Shown here in pieces: positions 9,714 to 18,816 of a stretch of 64,000 nucleotides of DNA. The stretch is from NCBI GenBank assembly GCA_937930305.1, contig CALGLE010000005.1:1-64000 (forward strand), read 5' to 3'. The notes under the pieces were generated by a model, which had not been told where the DNA came from, did no database searches, and saw only the letters and a program-made list of their open reading frames with translations. The position numbers and the translations under genes are program-made. Position 1 is the first letter of the stretch. Each line of letters starts with the position of its first letter. This DNA is from an uncultured Granulosicoccaceae bacterium. GTDB taxonomy: Bacteria; Pseudomonadota; Gammaproteobacteria; Granulosicoccales; Granulosicoccaceae.

Positions 9714-11240
9714 ATGACAGCGACTGCCTTAATTATCGATGATGAAGCCGACATTCGCGAATTGATCGCCATGACGTTGTCTCGCATGGGCCTAGAATTT
9801 CATACTGCAGCAAACTTAGACGAGGCTCGCAACTTACTCAATACCTACGAGTTTGATCTGTGCTTAACCGACATGAAACTGCCCGATGGCAACGGTGTTG
9901 AGTTTGTTCGATACATACAATCAACACACCCGGATACCCCAGTAGCTGTAATAACAGCTCACGGAAATATGGAAGCCGCCGTGGAAGCCATGAAAAACGG
10001 GGCTTACGACTTTGTGTCCAAACCCGTGGACATTAACCAATTAAGAAAGCTGGTCACTCATGCAGTCGCATCGACTTCTAAATCAAAAGCGGCCAATGAC
10101 AATCAGAACACCGGAATTGAAAATACTACTGATGGCGCTACGAATTCTGAATTGGCTGATTTAAGCCCTGTACCGTCTGATCTGATGTCATCGTTAGAAA
10201 GCCTGTCTCACCAGAAATCATTATCGAAACACGCAGCGATTGACGGTAGCAAACTAGACAATCACCACACCGGCACGCAATTGATTGGTGAATCAGAGGC
10301 AGTCCATGAACTTCGCGGACTAATTGACAAAGTCTCACGTACTAATGCTCCGATCTGGATCACTGGAGAATCTGGAACCGGTAAAGAACTGATAGCTCGG
10401 TTAATCCATGAGAGGGGCCCAAGACACGACAAGCCGTTTGTAGCTGTTAACTGTGGTGCTATTCCAGCCAATCTGATGGAGAGTGAACTCTTCGGTCATA
10501 AAAAAGGCAGCTTCACAGGCGCGACCAATGATCACGACGGTTTATTTATGCAAGCCGATGGTGGCACCCTATTTTTGGATGAAGTGGCAGAACTACCCTT
10601 GCACATGCAGGTGAAATTACTTCGCGCTATTCAAGAACGATCTATACGGCCTGTTGGTGGACAACAAGAAAGCACCGTGGATGTTCGCATCCTAAGTGCC
10701 AGCCATATCGACTTGGCCGAAGAAGTTGATGCAGGAAGGTTTAGGCACGACTTATATTACAGACTAAACGTTATCTCGCTTCGCTCACCTAGCCTGCGCG
10801 ATAGGCCAGGAGACATACCATTATTAGTTAATTACCTATTAAACAAACTGCGCTTGAATGTGAGTCAACAGCAGATTCAAATAGATGAAGCGGCACTGGA
10901 TAAACTTTGTAATTATGCGTTTCCTGGAAATGTTCGAGAGTTAGAGAATATTCTTGAGCGAGCAACCACGATGATGGAACACGATTTAATTCAGCTTGAT
11001 GATATCCACCTACCAAACCAAGACTGCTCTCACCCATCATCAAACACAACAAGCAAGTTAGCAAACCGATCAAAGTCCAACACCAAAATCGAGCAGTCTG
11101 ATGCAAACGATCGCGAACGCATTATTAATGCCCTGAATGAAACTCGGTGGAACAGAAAAGCGGCAGCGGAAAACTTAGGATTAACCTATAGACAACTGCG
11201 TTATCGCATACAGCAATTGGGCATTGACAAAGCCAGCTGA
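9714..11240 (+). CDS. pilR: sigma54-dependent response regulator PilR
   Basis: NtrC-family activator of pilin transcription, 508 residues. The receiver domain (1-120) has phosphoacceptor Asp53 (LTDMKLPDG) and the conserved Lys in VSKPVD. A long polar linker (about 122-185) follows. The AAA+ domain has Walker A GESGTGKE at 218-225 and the sigma54-contact loop GSFTGA at 265-270, a serine variant of GAFTGA. A second polar linker leads to a Fis-type helix-turn-helix at the C-terminus (RKAAAENLGLTYRQLRYRI). The likely target, the pilin promoter, lies directly downstream. Confidence 0.95.
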   Translation: MTATALIIDDEADIRELIAMTLSRMGLEFHTAANLDEARNLLNTYEFDLCLTDMKLPDGNGVEFVRYIQSTHPDTPVAVITAHGNMEAAVEAMKNGAYDFVSKPVDINQLRKLVTHAVASTSKSKAANDNQNTGIENTTDGATNSELADLSPVPSDLMSSLESLSHQKSLSKHAAIDGSKLDNHHTGTQLIGESEAVHELRGLIDKVSRTNAPIWITGESGTGKELIARLIHERGPRHDKPFVAVNCGAIPANLMESELFGHKKGSFTGATNDHDGLFMQADGGTLFLDEVAELPLHMQVKLLRAIQERSIRPVGGQQESTVDVRILSASHIDLAEEVDAGRFRHDLYYRLNVISLRSPSLRDRPGDIPLLVNYLLNKLRLNVSQQQIQIDEAALDKLCNYAFPGNVRELENILERATTMMEHDLIQLDDIHLPNQDCSHPSSNTTSKLANRSKSNTKIEQSDANDRERIINALNETRWNRKAAAENLGLTYRQLRYRIQQLGIDKAS

Positions 11241-11274
11241 TAATTCTGGCGTGAGAAAGTTGAATTAAACACAC

Positions 11275-11353
11275 TTTGTCATCCCGGTGACAAATGCATT
11301 GTCACATAGTGACAAAGTGACACGAGGCTAGTGTGAAGAGCTTCAAATGACAC
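11275..11353. promoter_or_regulatory. PilR-type operator array upstream of pilA
   Basis: Repeated TGTCA/TGACA half-sites. There is a palindrome TTTGTCA-6-TGACAAA at 11275-11294 and a second, TTGTCAC-ATA-GTGACAA, at 11299-11315. Further TGACAC half-sites lie at about 11318-11323 and 11348-11353. They sit 70-160 bases upstream of the sigma54 promoter, the usual distance for an enhancer-binding activator. PilR sites described in Pseudomonas contain TGTC elements, which fits. Confidence 0.75.
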
Positions 11354-11421
11354 ATTTCTGAAACGTTATTAAGTTATTGTTTTTTAAGACAATACTAACT
11401 TTTTTTTCGCTAACAGCCCAA

Positions 11422-11437
11422 TGGCACGCGCCCTGCA
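11422..11437 (+). promoter_or_regulatory. sigma54 promoter of pilA
   Basis: TGGCACG-N4-CTGCA matches the -24/-12 consensus (TGGCACG-N4-TTGCA) with one mismatch and exact spacing. It lies about 88 bases before the pilA start, downstream of the TGTCA palindromes and directly after the pilR gene. PilS/PilR activation of pilin from a sigma54 promoter is established in Pseudomonas. Confidence 0.88.
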
Positions 11438-11525
11438 CTTAACCCTTTGTCACCACGGACGATAACTACAACGTGGATCGCTTGACAACGTTCTACATAA
11501 ATTTAATCTCTGGAGAAGACCAACA

Positions 11526-11948
11526 ATGGTTAAGACTCAAAAAGGTTTTACATTAATCGAATTGATGATCGTTATTGCTATCATCGGTATTTTGGCAGCT
11601 GTAGCTGTTCCTCAGTACGGTCAGTACACTAAGCGTGCTAAGTTCGCTGAAGTAGTATCTGCAACTGCTCCTCTTAAGACTGGTATCGAAGTTTGTGTTC
11701 AAGAAAACCAAGCCTTAGGTTCTTGCGATACTTTCGACGAAATTGGTGTTACTAAAGCTTCTGTTGAAGTCGGTGCTAACGTTAACACAGCTGAAATAAC
11801 TGCCAGTACTGCTGTAGTTACAATGACTGCTGTAGCAGCGTTGAACGATGCTACTTACATTGCAACTCCAACTTATGACAATGCTGCAAACACTTTAGTT
11901 TGGGCCATCACTGGCACATGTAAAGCGGCTGCTACAAAGTACTGCTAA
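11526..11948 (+). CDS. pilA: type IV pilin, major subunit PilA
   Basis: Structural subunit of the type IV pilus, 140 residues. It has a short basic leader (MVKTQKG) cleaved by PilD before Phe8, then the hydrophobic alpha-helix [19 protein letters not shown] with Glu at mature position 5. The C-terminal domain has several cysteines, including two near positions 129-140 and a pair near 58/65 that could form disulfides. GGAG precedes the ATG. It has its own sigma54 promoter and is followed by an intrinsic terminator. The codon choice, often ending in T, looks like that of a highly expressed gene. Confidence 0.95.
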   Translation: MVKTQKGFTLIELMIVIAIIGILAAVAVPQYGQYTKRAKFAEVVSATAPLKTGIEVCVQENQALGSCDTFDEIGVTKASVEVGANVNTAEITASTAVVTMTAVAALNDATYIATPTYDNAANTLVWAITGTCKAAATKYC

Positions 11949-11973
11949 GTCATAGTTTTTAAGCTAGAAAAAG

Positions 11974-12008
11974 AAAAGGCGCTCTTGCTGTTCTAGAGCG
12001 CCTTTTTT
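11974..12008 (+). terminator. intrinsic terminator after pilA
   Basis: The stem GGCGCTCT (11978-11985) pairs with AGAGCGCC (11995-12002) around a 9-nt loop, followed by six T. It is extended by AAAA/TTTT pairing. It separates the two pilin genes. Confidence 0.92.
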
Positions 12009-12039
12009 CAATGAACAATTTGATTATCAGAGAAATCTA

Positions 12040-12516
12040 ATGACTAGAATAGACGAATCATCTAGAGGTTTTACTTTGATTGAAATGATGATCGTCATTG
12101 CTATAATCGGAATTCTTGCCGCGGTAGCAGTACCTCAGTATTCTATTTACACAAAGCGCGCAAAATTCTCAGAATTAAAGCTATCTGTTTTTCCTGTAAA
12201 ACTCGCCGTAATCGAATGTTATGGTGCATCCGCTGGCTCTTCGGTTTGCAACAGCTCTGCTGATTCACCATCGATACCAGGCCAAGTCACAACAGCTTTA
12301 CTAGAGAGCGCTGCAGGCCCGAATTCAATTAATTCTCTTACCTTAACAAATGTTAGTGGTAGTCCACGAATCACCGTGATTCCTAATAGTGGTAATGGAT
12401 TTGAAGCCTCAGATACTTATGAGCTAACGGGACAAGTAGAAACGCAAGCCAATGGAAGTATTTACTTAACAACCTGGACTGACGGCGGAGGCGGTTGTTC
12501 GAAAGGTTATTGCTAA
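12040..12516 (+). CDS. second type IV pilin
   Basis: A 158-residue pilin paralogue with leader [10 protein letters not shown], cleavage before Phe, and the N-terminal helix [24 protein letters not shown] almost identical to the upstream pilin. The rest has diverged ([12 protein letters not shown], and a C-terminal GGGCSKGYC that may form the disulfide loop). It starts about 30 bases after the pilA terminator with no clear promoter of its own, so expression may depend on read-through. It could be an alternative major pilin or a lower-abundance subunit. Confidence 0.9.
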   Translation: MTRIDESSRGFTLIEMMIVIAIIGILAAVAVPQYSIYTKRAKFSELKLSVFPVKLAVIECYGASAGSSVCNSSADSPSIPGQVTTALLESAAGPNSINSLTLTNVSGSPRITVIPNSGNGFEASDTYELTGQVETQANGSIYLTTWTDGGGGCSKGYC

Positions 12517-12881
12517 ATGTAATTCCAAAATCAAGCAAATAGTCAGTCTGTGTTCGATAAATGTCGCTTTAAATTGATCGTGCTTTCATCACATATCAAT
12601 CCAAAACCAGTCAGATCAACTTCTGCTATAGATAAATCAACACCAAATTTGAAATAACGTTTCATACCAATGTGAAACTGCGCACAGAACCGGTTTCACT
12701 CAATCGTTCCATTTCGATAACTCGATGTCTTGAATTAATAGCATCTGCTGGTATTTCTTCAATTTCCCCATCTCAGCTCGATTAGTGCTTATTAGCGCTT
12801 TTTTCCCACGAACGCTTTAGCAATATTCACTTCTGCCGATTACATGCCCAATAGTATGAATATACTGGTAAGGGTAAGTCA
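12517..12881. other. 365-bp gap between the second pilin and pilB
   Basis: A/T-rich with no credible open frame. A TATACT hexamer near 12862 could be a -10 for pilB, but no good -35 lies 17 bases upstream. A short purine-rich ribosome site (taaggg) precedes the pilB GTG start. I see no repeat or RNA gene. Confidence 0.5.
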
Positions 12882-14588
12882 GTGAGCGAAACCAACACAA
12901 CAAACACATCCCTAAACGGATTGGCTCGACAGCTTATTGCCCATGGGGTGATCACTGAAGAGACGGCGACTCAAACAACTGTTGATGCGGAGGCCGCTAA
13001 GAAGACGTTTCTTGCCGTCCTGGCTGAAAACTCGGACGTCAACTCATTAAACGTTGCCCAAACGATTGGTGCAGACTTCGGCCTCCCTACTTTCGATTTA
13101 TCCAGGATCGACTCTGAGAGCCTTCCAACTGAGTTTATTTCTGAAGAGCTACTGCAGACTCTGAATGCAGTTCCCATCATGCGACGCGGATCAAAGCTCT
13201 TTATCGCAATATCAGATCCAACGAATAACGAGCCTTTGGATAAGTATAAGTTTACGTCAGGCTTGAGCGTTGAGGCTATCGTTGTCGAAGAACACAAATT
13301 GAATGAGCTTAGGGCAAAAGCACTGGATGGCAGTACTGCTCTCTCAGATGGTCTCGATGAAAGCTTTGACTTGGATATAGACAACCCAGAAGATTCTAAA
13401 GATGATGACGATGGATCTGATGTTGAAGACACACCGGTAGTTCGGTTCGTCAATAAAGTTCTTCTCGATGCCATTAAACGTGGTGCTTCAGATATTCATG
13501 TTGAACCGTACGAAAAAATATTCCGAATCCGATATCGAGTTGATGGTGTTCTTGAAGAAGTTGCAAATCCTCCATTAAATATGGCGGGTCGGTTAACTTC
13601 ACGTTTGAAAGTCATGTCCCGAATGGACATCTCCGAAAGGCGTGTACCTCAAGATGGCCGAATTAAGCTAAAACTATCAAAAACAAAAGCCATTGATTTC
13701 CGAGTTAACACTTGCCCAACATTGTTTGGCGAGAAAACGGTACTGCGTATTTTAGATCCAAGTAGTGCCCAATTAGGCATCGATATGCTGGGGTATGAAC
13801 CAGATCAGAAAGACCTTTATATGGACGCACTGTCTAATCCATATGGCATGATCTTAGTTACAGGCCCTACCGGATCAGGTAAAACCGTATCTCTTTACAC
13901 AGGGTTGAACATATTAAACGAGCCTGGCACCAACATTTCAACTGCCGAAGACCCTGCCGAAATAAACTTAGCAGGTATCAATCAAGTGAATGTAAATCCG
14001 AAAGCGGGATTAACCTTCGCTGAAGCGCTCAAATCATTTTTACGTCAAGATCCAGACGTTATCATGGTGGGTGAGATACGAGACCTAGAAACTGCAAGCA
14101 TTGCAATCAAAGCAGCACAAACAGGTCACTTAGTTCTATCCACACTTCATACGAACGATGCACCACAAACAATTTCTCGTTTGATAAATATGGGGATACC
14201 CGCGTTTAATATTGCATCTGCAGTTAGTTTGATAATTGCGCAGCGCTTAGGTCGAAGGCTTTGTGAGAATTGTAAAGAACTCGACGATCTTCCAAGAGAG
14301 ACCTTGCTAGATGAGGGATTCAAAGAAGAAGACCTTGACGGGTTAGAAATATACAAGCCGGTAGGATGCAATAAATGCAATAAAGGCTACAAAGGCCGAG
14401 TTGGTATCTACCAAGTATTAAAACTCAGTGAAGCCATGGGCCGTATTATCATGGAAGGAGGCAATGCATTGGATGTTGCTGAGCAAGCACAAAAAGAAGA
14501 AATTAACGATCTTCGCCAATCAGCCCTAATAAAAATCAAGCAAGGCATTCTGAGTCTCGAAGAAGCCAATCGCGTAACCAAGGAATAA
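12882..14588 (+). CDS. pilB: type IV pilus extension ATPase PilB
   Basis: Cytoplasmic hexameric ATPase that powers pilus polymerisation, 568 residues. It has an N-terminal MshEN/T2SSE-type domain (about 10-150), an acidic linker (about 160-182) and the GspE-type ATPase. Walker A GPTGSGKT is at 328-335. The Asp box, the Walker B region (DPDVIMVGEIRD) and the His box (TGHLVLSTLHTND) follow. A zinc site is formed by two CxxC pairs (CENC, CNKC). The start is GTG at 12882, with an AAGGG ribosome site a few bases upstream. It is followed by pilC after seven bases. Confidence 0.96.
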   Translation: MSETNTTNTSLNGLARQLIAHGVITEETATQTTVDAEAAKKTFLAVLAENSDVNSLNVAQTIGADFGLPTFDLSRIDSESLPTEFISEELLQTLNAVPIMRRGSKLFIAISDPTNNEPLDKYKFTSGLSVEAIVVEEHKLNELRAKALDGSTALSDGLDESFDLDIDNPEDSKDDDDGSDVEDTPVVRFVNKVLLDAIKRGASDIHVEPYEKIFRIRYRVDGVLEEVANPPLNMAGRLTSRLKVMSRMDISERRVPQDGRIKLKLSKTKAIDFRVNTCPTLFGEKTVLRILDPSSAQLGIDMLGYEPDQKDLYMDALSNPYGMILVTGPTGSGKTVSLYTGLNILNEPGTNISTAEDPAEINLAGINQVNVNPKAGLTFAEALKSFLRQDPDVIMVGEIRDLETASIAIKAAQTGHLVLSTLHTNDAPQTISRLINMGIPAFNIASAVSLIIAQRLGRRLCENCKELDDLPRETLLDEGFKEEDLDGLEIYKPVGCNKCNKGYKGRVGIYQVLKLSEAMGRIIMEGGNALDVAEQAQKEEINDLRQSALIKIKQGILSLEEANRVTKE

Positions 14589-14595
14589 TAAACTC

Positions 14596-15819
14596 ATGGC
14601 TACCGCAGCTGCTAAAAAGAACAGCACCATTTTATATGAGTGGGAAGGCAAAGACTCTAAAGGCAACAAGCAAAGGGGTATGGTTTCAAGCCCCAGCGCA
14701 GATTTAGTAAAAGCTAAATTGCGTCGACAGGGTATTATTCCCAGTAAGGTTAAGAAAAAGAAAGCCGGTGGTGGAAGAGGCAAAAAGATAGAGCCTGGCG
14801 ATATCGCTATTTTCGCCCGACAGCTCACTACGATGATGGGTGCTGGTGTTCCCATGGTTCAGTCGTTTGAAATCGTGGCGAACGGCATGGAAAATAAATC
14901 CATGCGCGACATGGTGAATGGCATAAAAAGCGAGGTCGAGTCGGGTAGTAATCTTACCGGTGCGCTTCGAAAATACCCTGACCAGTTTGACAATCTATTT
15001 TGCAGTTTGGTGGAAGCGGGTGAACAGTCGGGTACGCTCGAAACGCTGCTCGGAGAGATCGCAGATTATAAAGAGAAATCTGAATCATTAAAGAAGAAAA
15101 TAAAGAAAGCCATGTTCTACCCTGTGGCGGTTTTAATCGTCGCTTTTATCGTAACGGCGATCTTGCTTATCTTCGTTGTTCCCCAGTTTGAGGCCTTGTT
15201 CGAAGGTATGGGCGGTGATTTACCCGCGTTTACACGAATGATCGTTAATGCGTCTGAGTTTATGCAAGCTTGGTGGTGGGTTGCACTGGGTGGAATCATC
15301 GCCATTGTTGTAACGTTCAAGCAAGTAAAAAAACGCAGCGTGGCATTCTCTCAATTTCTTGATCGAGTCATGCTGAAAGCACCCGTATTCGGGGACATTA
15401 TCCACAAGTCAGCTACCGCCCGTTTCGCAAGAACGCTCGCCACGATGTCTAGCGCTGGCGTGCCTTTGGTTGAAGCGATGGATTCAGTAGCAGGGACTGC
15501 GGGTAACTCGGTATTCGAAAAAGCCATCCATAAGATGAAGGAAGAAGCATCGACCGGTCAACGGCTTACCCAATCTATCGAAAACTCTGGCCTATTCTCC
15601 AACATGGTGACTCAAATGGTTGCCATCGGTGAAGAATCGGGCTCTATCGATGACATGTTGGCCAAAGTGGCGGACTACTACGAAGAAGAAGTGGACAACG
15701 CCGTTGATGCGATGACCAGTTTGATGGAGCCGATGATCATGGCTTTTCTCGGTGTGGTTATTGGTGGCCTAGTAGTTGGTATGTATCTGCCAATCTTTAA
15801 GATGGGTGATGCGTTCTGA
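14596..15819 (+). CDS. pilC: type IV pilus inner-membrane platform protein PilC
   Basis: Polytopic GspF/PilC-family protein that couples the PilB motor to pilin assembly. The product is 407 residues with two T2SSF repeats (about 75-200 and 275-400), each ending in a hydrophobic segment, plus a central membrane segment near 210-235. The basic, Lys-rich N-terminal stretch is typical. The gene lies between pilB and pilD as in Pseudomonas. Confidence 0.95.
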   Translation: MATAAAKKNSTILYEWEGKDSKGNKQRGMVSSPSADLVKAKLRRQGIIPSKVKKKKAGGGRGKKIEPGDIAIFARQLTTMMGAGVPMVQSFEIVANGMENKSMRDMVNGIKSEVESGSNLTGALRKYPDQFDNLFCSLVEAGEQSGTLETLLGEIADYKEKSESLKKKIKKAMFYPVAVLIVAFIVTAILLIFVVPQFEALFEGMGGDLPAFTRMIVNASEFMQAWWWVALGGIIAIVVTFKQVKKRSVAFSQFLDRVMLKAPVFGDIIHKSATARFARTLATMSSAGVPLVEAMDSVAGTAGNSVFEKAIHKMKEEASTGQRLTQSIENSGLFSNMVTQMVAIGEESGSIDDMLAKVADYYEEEVDNAVDAMTSLMEPMIMAFLGVVIGGLVVGMYLPIFKMGDAF

Positions 15820-15855
15820 TATAGTCGCGAACTTTTACGGAAAAAGCTCGAAACC

Positions 15856-16794
15856 ATGAGCGCACTAATTGAGCTATTTAACGACAACGCTGTAGTCTTC
15901 TACGGCGTTGTCGCGTTTCTGGCACTGGTTGTTGGCAGTTTCTTGAATGTGGTTATCCACCGACTGCCCATCATGATGGAGCGCTCGTGGCAACACAGCC
16001 TGGCTGAATTTGAATTGCAGCAACGCTTAGAGGCTCGCGGTGTCGATTTAAACGATGCGCAAGCGGTTGAAGCGGCGATGGAAAACGAAACCGCGCCGCA
16101 ACAAGAAAAATTCAATCTCTCTGTCCCTCGTTCACGCTGCCCAAACTGTGGCAACTTGATTACTTGGTGGCAAAACATCCCTGTCATCAGTTATCTACTC
16201 TTGCTCGGGCGATGTGGAGGTTGTAAAACACCCATTTCCATGCGCTATCCGGCCATTGAAGTGGTCACTGTGCTGTTGTCGCTCATCATTGCGTGGCACT
16301 TTGGCCCTTCCCCACAGGCTGTGGTTGGCATCTTGTTCACTTGGGCGTTAATCTCGCTCACCATGATCGATTTTGATCATCAACTGCTGCCCGATAGCAT
16401 CACGCTGCCATTAATGTGGTTTGGCCTAATCATCAATTTGGGTAATGTCTTTACCGACATTCAATCAGCGGTTATAGGCGCGGCACTTGGTTATTTGATT
16501 CTTTGGGTGATATACCATCTGTTCAGAATCATTACCGGAAAGCACGGTATGGGCTATGGCGACTTTAAACTGCTAGCGGCTATCGGTGCTTTACTCGGTT
16601 GGCAAGCACTGCCGATGGTCATTTTATTGTCATCCCTAGTGGGTGCAGTGGTCGGGCTGTCACTGATTGCCATTGCAGGTCGGGATAAGAACATTCCTAT
16701 CCCCTTTGGCCCCTACCTAGCGGCGGCGGGTTGGATTGCGATGGTCTGGGGTGAACCCATCACTAAAGCCTATTTCAATTTACTGGGTGGATAA
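15856..16794 (+). CDS. pilD: prepilin peptidase/N-methyltransferase PilD
   Basis: Inner-membrane aspartic protease that removes pilin leaders and methylates the new N-terminal Phe. The product is 312 residues. It has an N-terminal methylase domain with zinc-binding pairs C95-C98 and C120-C123, then the A24 peptidase domain with the first Asp in MIDFDHQLLPD (about 172) and the second in GYGDFKLL (Asp236). The insertion between the first helix and the CxxC pair (about 45-90) is charged and somewhat long. It ends the pilB-pilC-pilD operon. Confidence 0.95.
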   Translation: MSALIELFNDNAVVFYGVVAFLALVVGSFLNVVIHRLPIMMERSWQHSLAEFELQQRLEARGVDLNDAQAVEAAMENETAPQQEKFNLSVPRSRCPNCGNLITWWQNIPVISYLLLLGRCGGCKTPISMRYPAIEVVTVLLSLIIAWHFGPSPQAVVGILFTWALISLTMIDFDHQLLPDSITLPLMWFGLIINLGNVFTDIQSAVIGAALGYLILWVIYHLFRIITGKHGMGYGDFKLLAAIGALLGWQALPMVILLSSLVGAVVGLSLIAIAGRDKNIPIPFGPYLAAAGWIAMVWGEPITKAYFNLLGG

Positions 16795-16854
16795 GCAAAG
16801 CCACCAGTTAACCCGTTATCATTGCGGACTTAAAATCAGGAACATTGATTCGTC

Positions 16855-17685
16855 ATGAGCTTTGAACAAATTTTTGTGTTGGCGCTGGTTCAAGGCCTAA
16901 CTGAGTTTTTACCGGTCTCCTCGTCCGGGCACCTGATATTAATTCCTGCCTTAACCGATTGGCCCGATCAAGGCATCGTGACTGACGTTATGGTGCATGT
17001 AGGTAGCTTGTTCGCAGTCATTGTGTACTTCTGGCGTGATGTGCTGATGTTGTTAAAAGGCACCGGTGAGTTGGTGCGTTTCAAAAGCACACCCGGTGCG
17101 CGCATGGCAGGCTACATCGCACTAGCCACTATCCCCGCATTGGCCTTCGGTGCCTTCATGAAATTAAGCGGCATACAAGAATCCATTCGCGGTGTAGAAA
17201 TTGTGGCTTGGAATGCGGTCATCTTTGGCATCTTGTTATATGTTGCCGACGTGGTCGGTAAACGCACTAAGGTCATGGAAAACATGACGCTCTCCCCGGC
17301 TCTGATCATCGGTGTGGCCCAAGCCATTGCCATCATCCCGGGCACCAGTCGATCGGGCATCACCATGACGGCTGCGCGATTTTTAGGCTTTGAGCGCGCT
17401 GAAGCGGCACGATTTTCTTTCTTACTTGGCATTCCGGCCATCGCTGCTGCCGGTGCTTACACCGCCCTCGAACTCATTGAAGTGGGAGGCAGTATTCCCG
17501 CGGATGCCATCAAGGCTGCCGGGCTTACGTTTTTTGCAGCGCTGGCTGCCATCGCCCTACTCATGGCGGTCGTGAAGCGCTTTGGGTTTCTTATGTTTAT
17601 GGTGTACCGCTTAATTCTAGCCTTCGTACTATTCGGTTTACTGTACGACTGGTTCCCCGGTATCTCCATTTCAGACAAACTCTAA
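16855..17685 (+). CDS. uppP: undecaprenyl-diphosphatase UppP
   Basis: Membrane enzyme of the BacA family that recycles undecaprenyl pyrophosphate for cell-wall and polysaccharide synthesis. The product is 276 residues with about eight membrane helices. The signature VQGLTEFLPVSSSGHLIL near residue 14 carries the conserved Glu and Ser/His, and the second motif PGTSRSGITM (near 162-171) has the catalytic Arg. coaE begins four bases after its stop. Confidence 0.95.
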   Translation: MSFEQIFVLALVQGLTEFLPVSSSGHLILIPALTDWPDQGIVTDVMVHVGSLFAVIVYFWRDVLMLLKGTGELVRFKSTPGARMAGYIALATIPALAFGAFMKLSGIQESIRGVEIVAWNAVIFGILLYVADVVGKRTKVMENMTLSPALIIGVAQAIAIIPGTSRSGITMTAARFLGFERAEAARFSFLLGIPAIAAAGAYTALELIEVGGSIPADAIKAAGLTFFAALAAIALLMAVVKRFGFLMFMVYRLILAFVLFGLLYDWFPGISISDKL

Positions 17686-17689
17686 ACCG

Positions 17690-18298
17690 GTGCTTGTTAT
17701 TGGCTTAACCGGCGGCATTGCCAGTGGCAAAACTTTGGTGTCTGACTCCTTTGCCGAACTCGGTGCACCGATTGTTGATGCCGATCTGATTGCCCGTGAA
17801 GTGGTGGCTCCTGGCAGTGATGGGCTGCAAGGGTTAACGCAACAATTCGGCAACGACATACTCAATGAATCCGGTGACTTAAACCGATCAGTGTTAAGAG
17901 ACATCATTTTCAAAGATACCAGTGCGCGTAAAAAGGTGGATGCGTTACTGCACCCACTGATTCGCACTGTGTCAGAACAACGCATTGCAGAACACCGAAT
18001 GCAAAAACCTGCGTATGTCATTCACGCAATTCCCTTGCTGGTAGAAACGGGGCAAAGTGATCGCTTCAATCGAATCGCGGTAGTTGATGTGCCCGTATCC
18101 ATGCAACTGATGCGCTTGATGTCACGGGATAACACAACAGCTGAATCCGCGCAGCGCATTATCGGCTCTCAAGCCAGTCGCGATGAACGCTTGGCCGTGG
18201 CAGATGATGTGATTGACAATTCGGGTTCAATAGAATCGACAAAAGCCCAAGTTACCGCCCTTCACGAGCAGTACAAGAACCTGTCGCAACACAAATAA
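17690..18298 (+). CDS. coaE: dephospho-CoA kinase
   Basis: Catalyses the last step of coenzyme A synthesis, phosphorylation of dephospho-CoA by ATP. The product is 202 residues with the P-loop GGIASGKT at about residues 8-15 and the DADLIAREVV segment near 30. It starts at GTG 17690. In Pseudomonas and relatives coaE follows pilD; here uppP is inserted between them. It converges on the mutT-type gene. Confidence 0.94.
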   Translation: MLVIGLTGGIASGKTLVSDSFAELGAPIVDADLIAREVVAPGSDGLQGLTQQFGNDILNESGDLNRSVLRDIIFKDTSARKKVDALLHPLIRTVSEQRIAEHRMQKPAYVIHAIPLLVETGQSDRFNRIAVVDVPVSMQLMRLMSRDNTTAESAQRIIGSQASRDERLAVADDVIDNSGSIESTKAQVTALHEQYKNLSQHK

Positions 18299-18323
18299 CA
18301 ACGCTAACCACAACGGCAATCAA

Positions 18324-18737
18324 TTAAGCGGTTGTGTGCGATTTAAGAGCGGCAACGATGGGCAAATTCGCCTCTGGGAATGCCACACTGTCCAGTTCAG
18401 ACAAGGCCACCCATCGCAGCGCTTGGCCTTCTAACCCTTGCGGCTCTCCGGTGAATGCATTCACCACATACACGTGCAGTCGCACCGACTTATCGCTGTA
18501 TTCATGTTCAACCACCATGAGTTCCCTTAATTCACTGGCGTGAATGCCAATTTCTTCAGATATCTCGCGCACCAAGGCGGCATCAGCAGCCTCGAAAGGC
18601 TCCAGCTTCCCACCCGGGAATTCCCACAAATTACCTTGGTGTTGCGTCGCACTGCGCAGTGCGAGTAGAACTTGTGTTTTATCCGATGACAGGATGGCGC
18701 CAGCAGCGACTTCTACCCAATGGTTGCTCTTGCTCAT
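18324..18737 (-). CDS. mutT: 8-oxo-dGTP diphosphatase (MutT-type Nudix hydrolase)
   Basis: Soluble Nudix hydrolase expected to clear oxidised dGTP. The product is 137 residues. The Nudix box begins GGKLEPFEAADAALVREI and continues SEEIGI, matching GX5EX7REUXEEXGU. The preceding QGNLWEFPGG is typical of MutT. An in-frame GTG nine bases upstream (18746) is possible, but the ATG at 18737 gives the usual N-terminus. The order secA-argJ-mutT is conserved in Pseudomonas-type genomes, which supports MutT over another Nudix activity. Confidence 0.88.
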   Translation of the reverse strand: MSKSNHWVEVAAGAILSSDKTQVLLALRSATQHQGNLWEFPGGKLEPFEAADAALVREISEEIGIHASELRELMVVEHEYSDKSVRLHVYVVNAFTGEPQGLEGQALRWVALSELDSVAFPEANLPIVAALKSHTTA

Positions 18738-18816
18738 AGAAACCACTTAAGTTTGGATAGCTCGCACGAAGCGTGTTGAGCGGTTCGATCGCCGAGCCAA
18801 TCATTCATCACGCACG

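Noticed and set aside
12971..13474. 167-codon frame antisense to pilB
   Set aside because: Low-complexity Ser-rich shadow of the pilB coding sequence, with no domain or ribosome site.
18299..18323. Terminator between converging coaE and mutT
   Set aside because: CACAACG and CGGTTGTG pair only partly and no T-tract follows.
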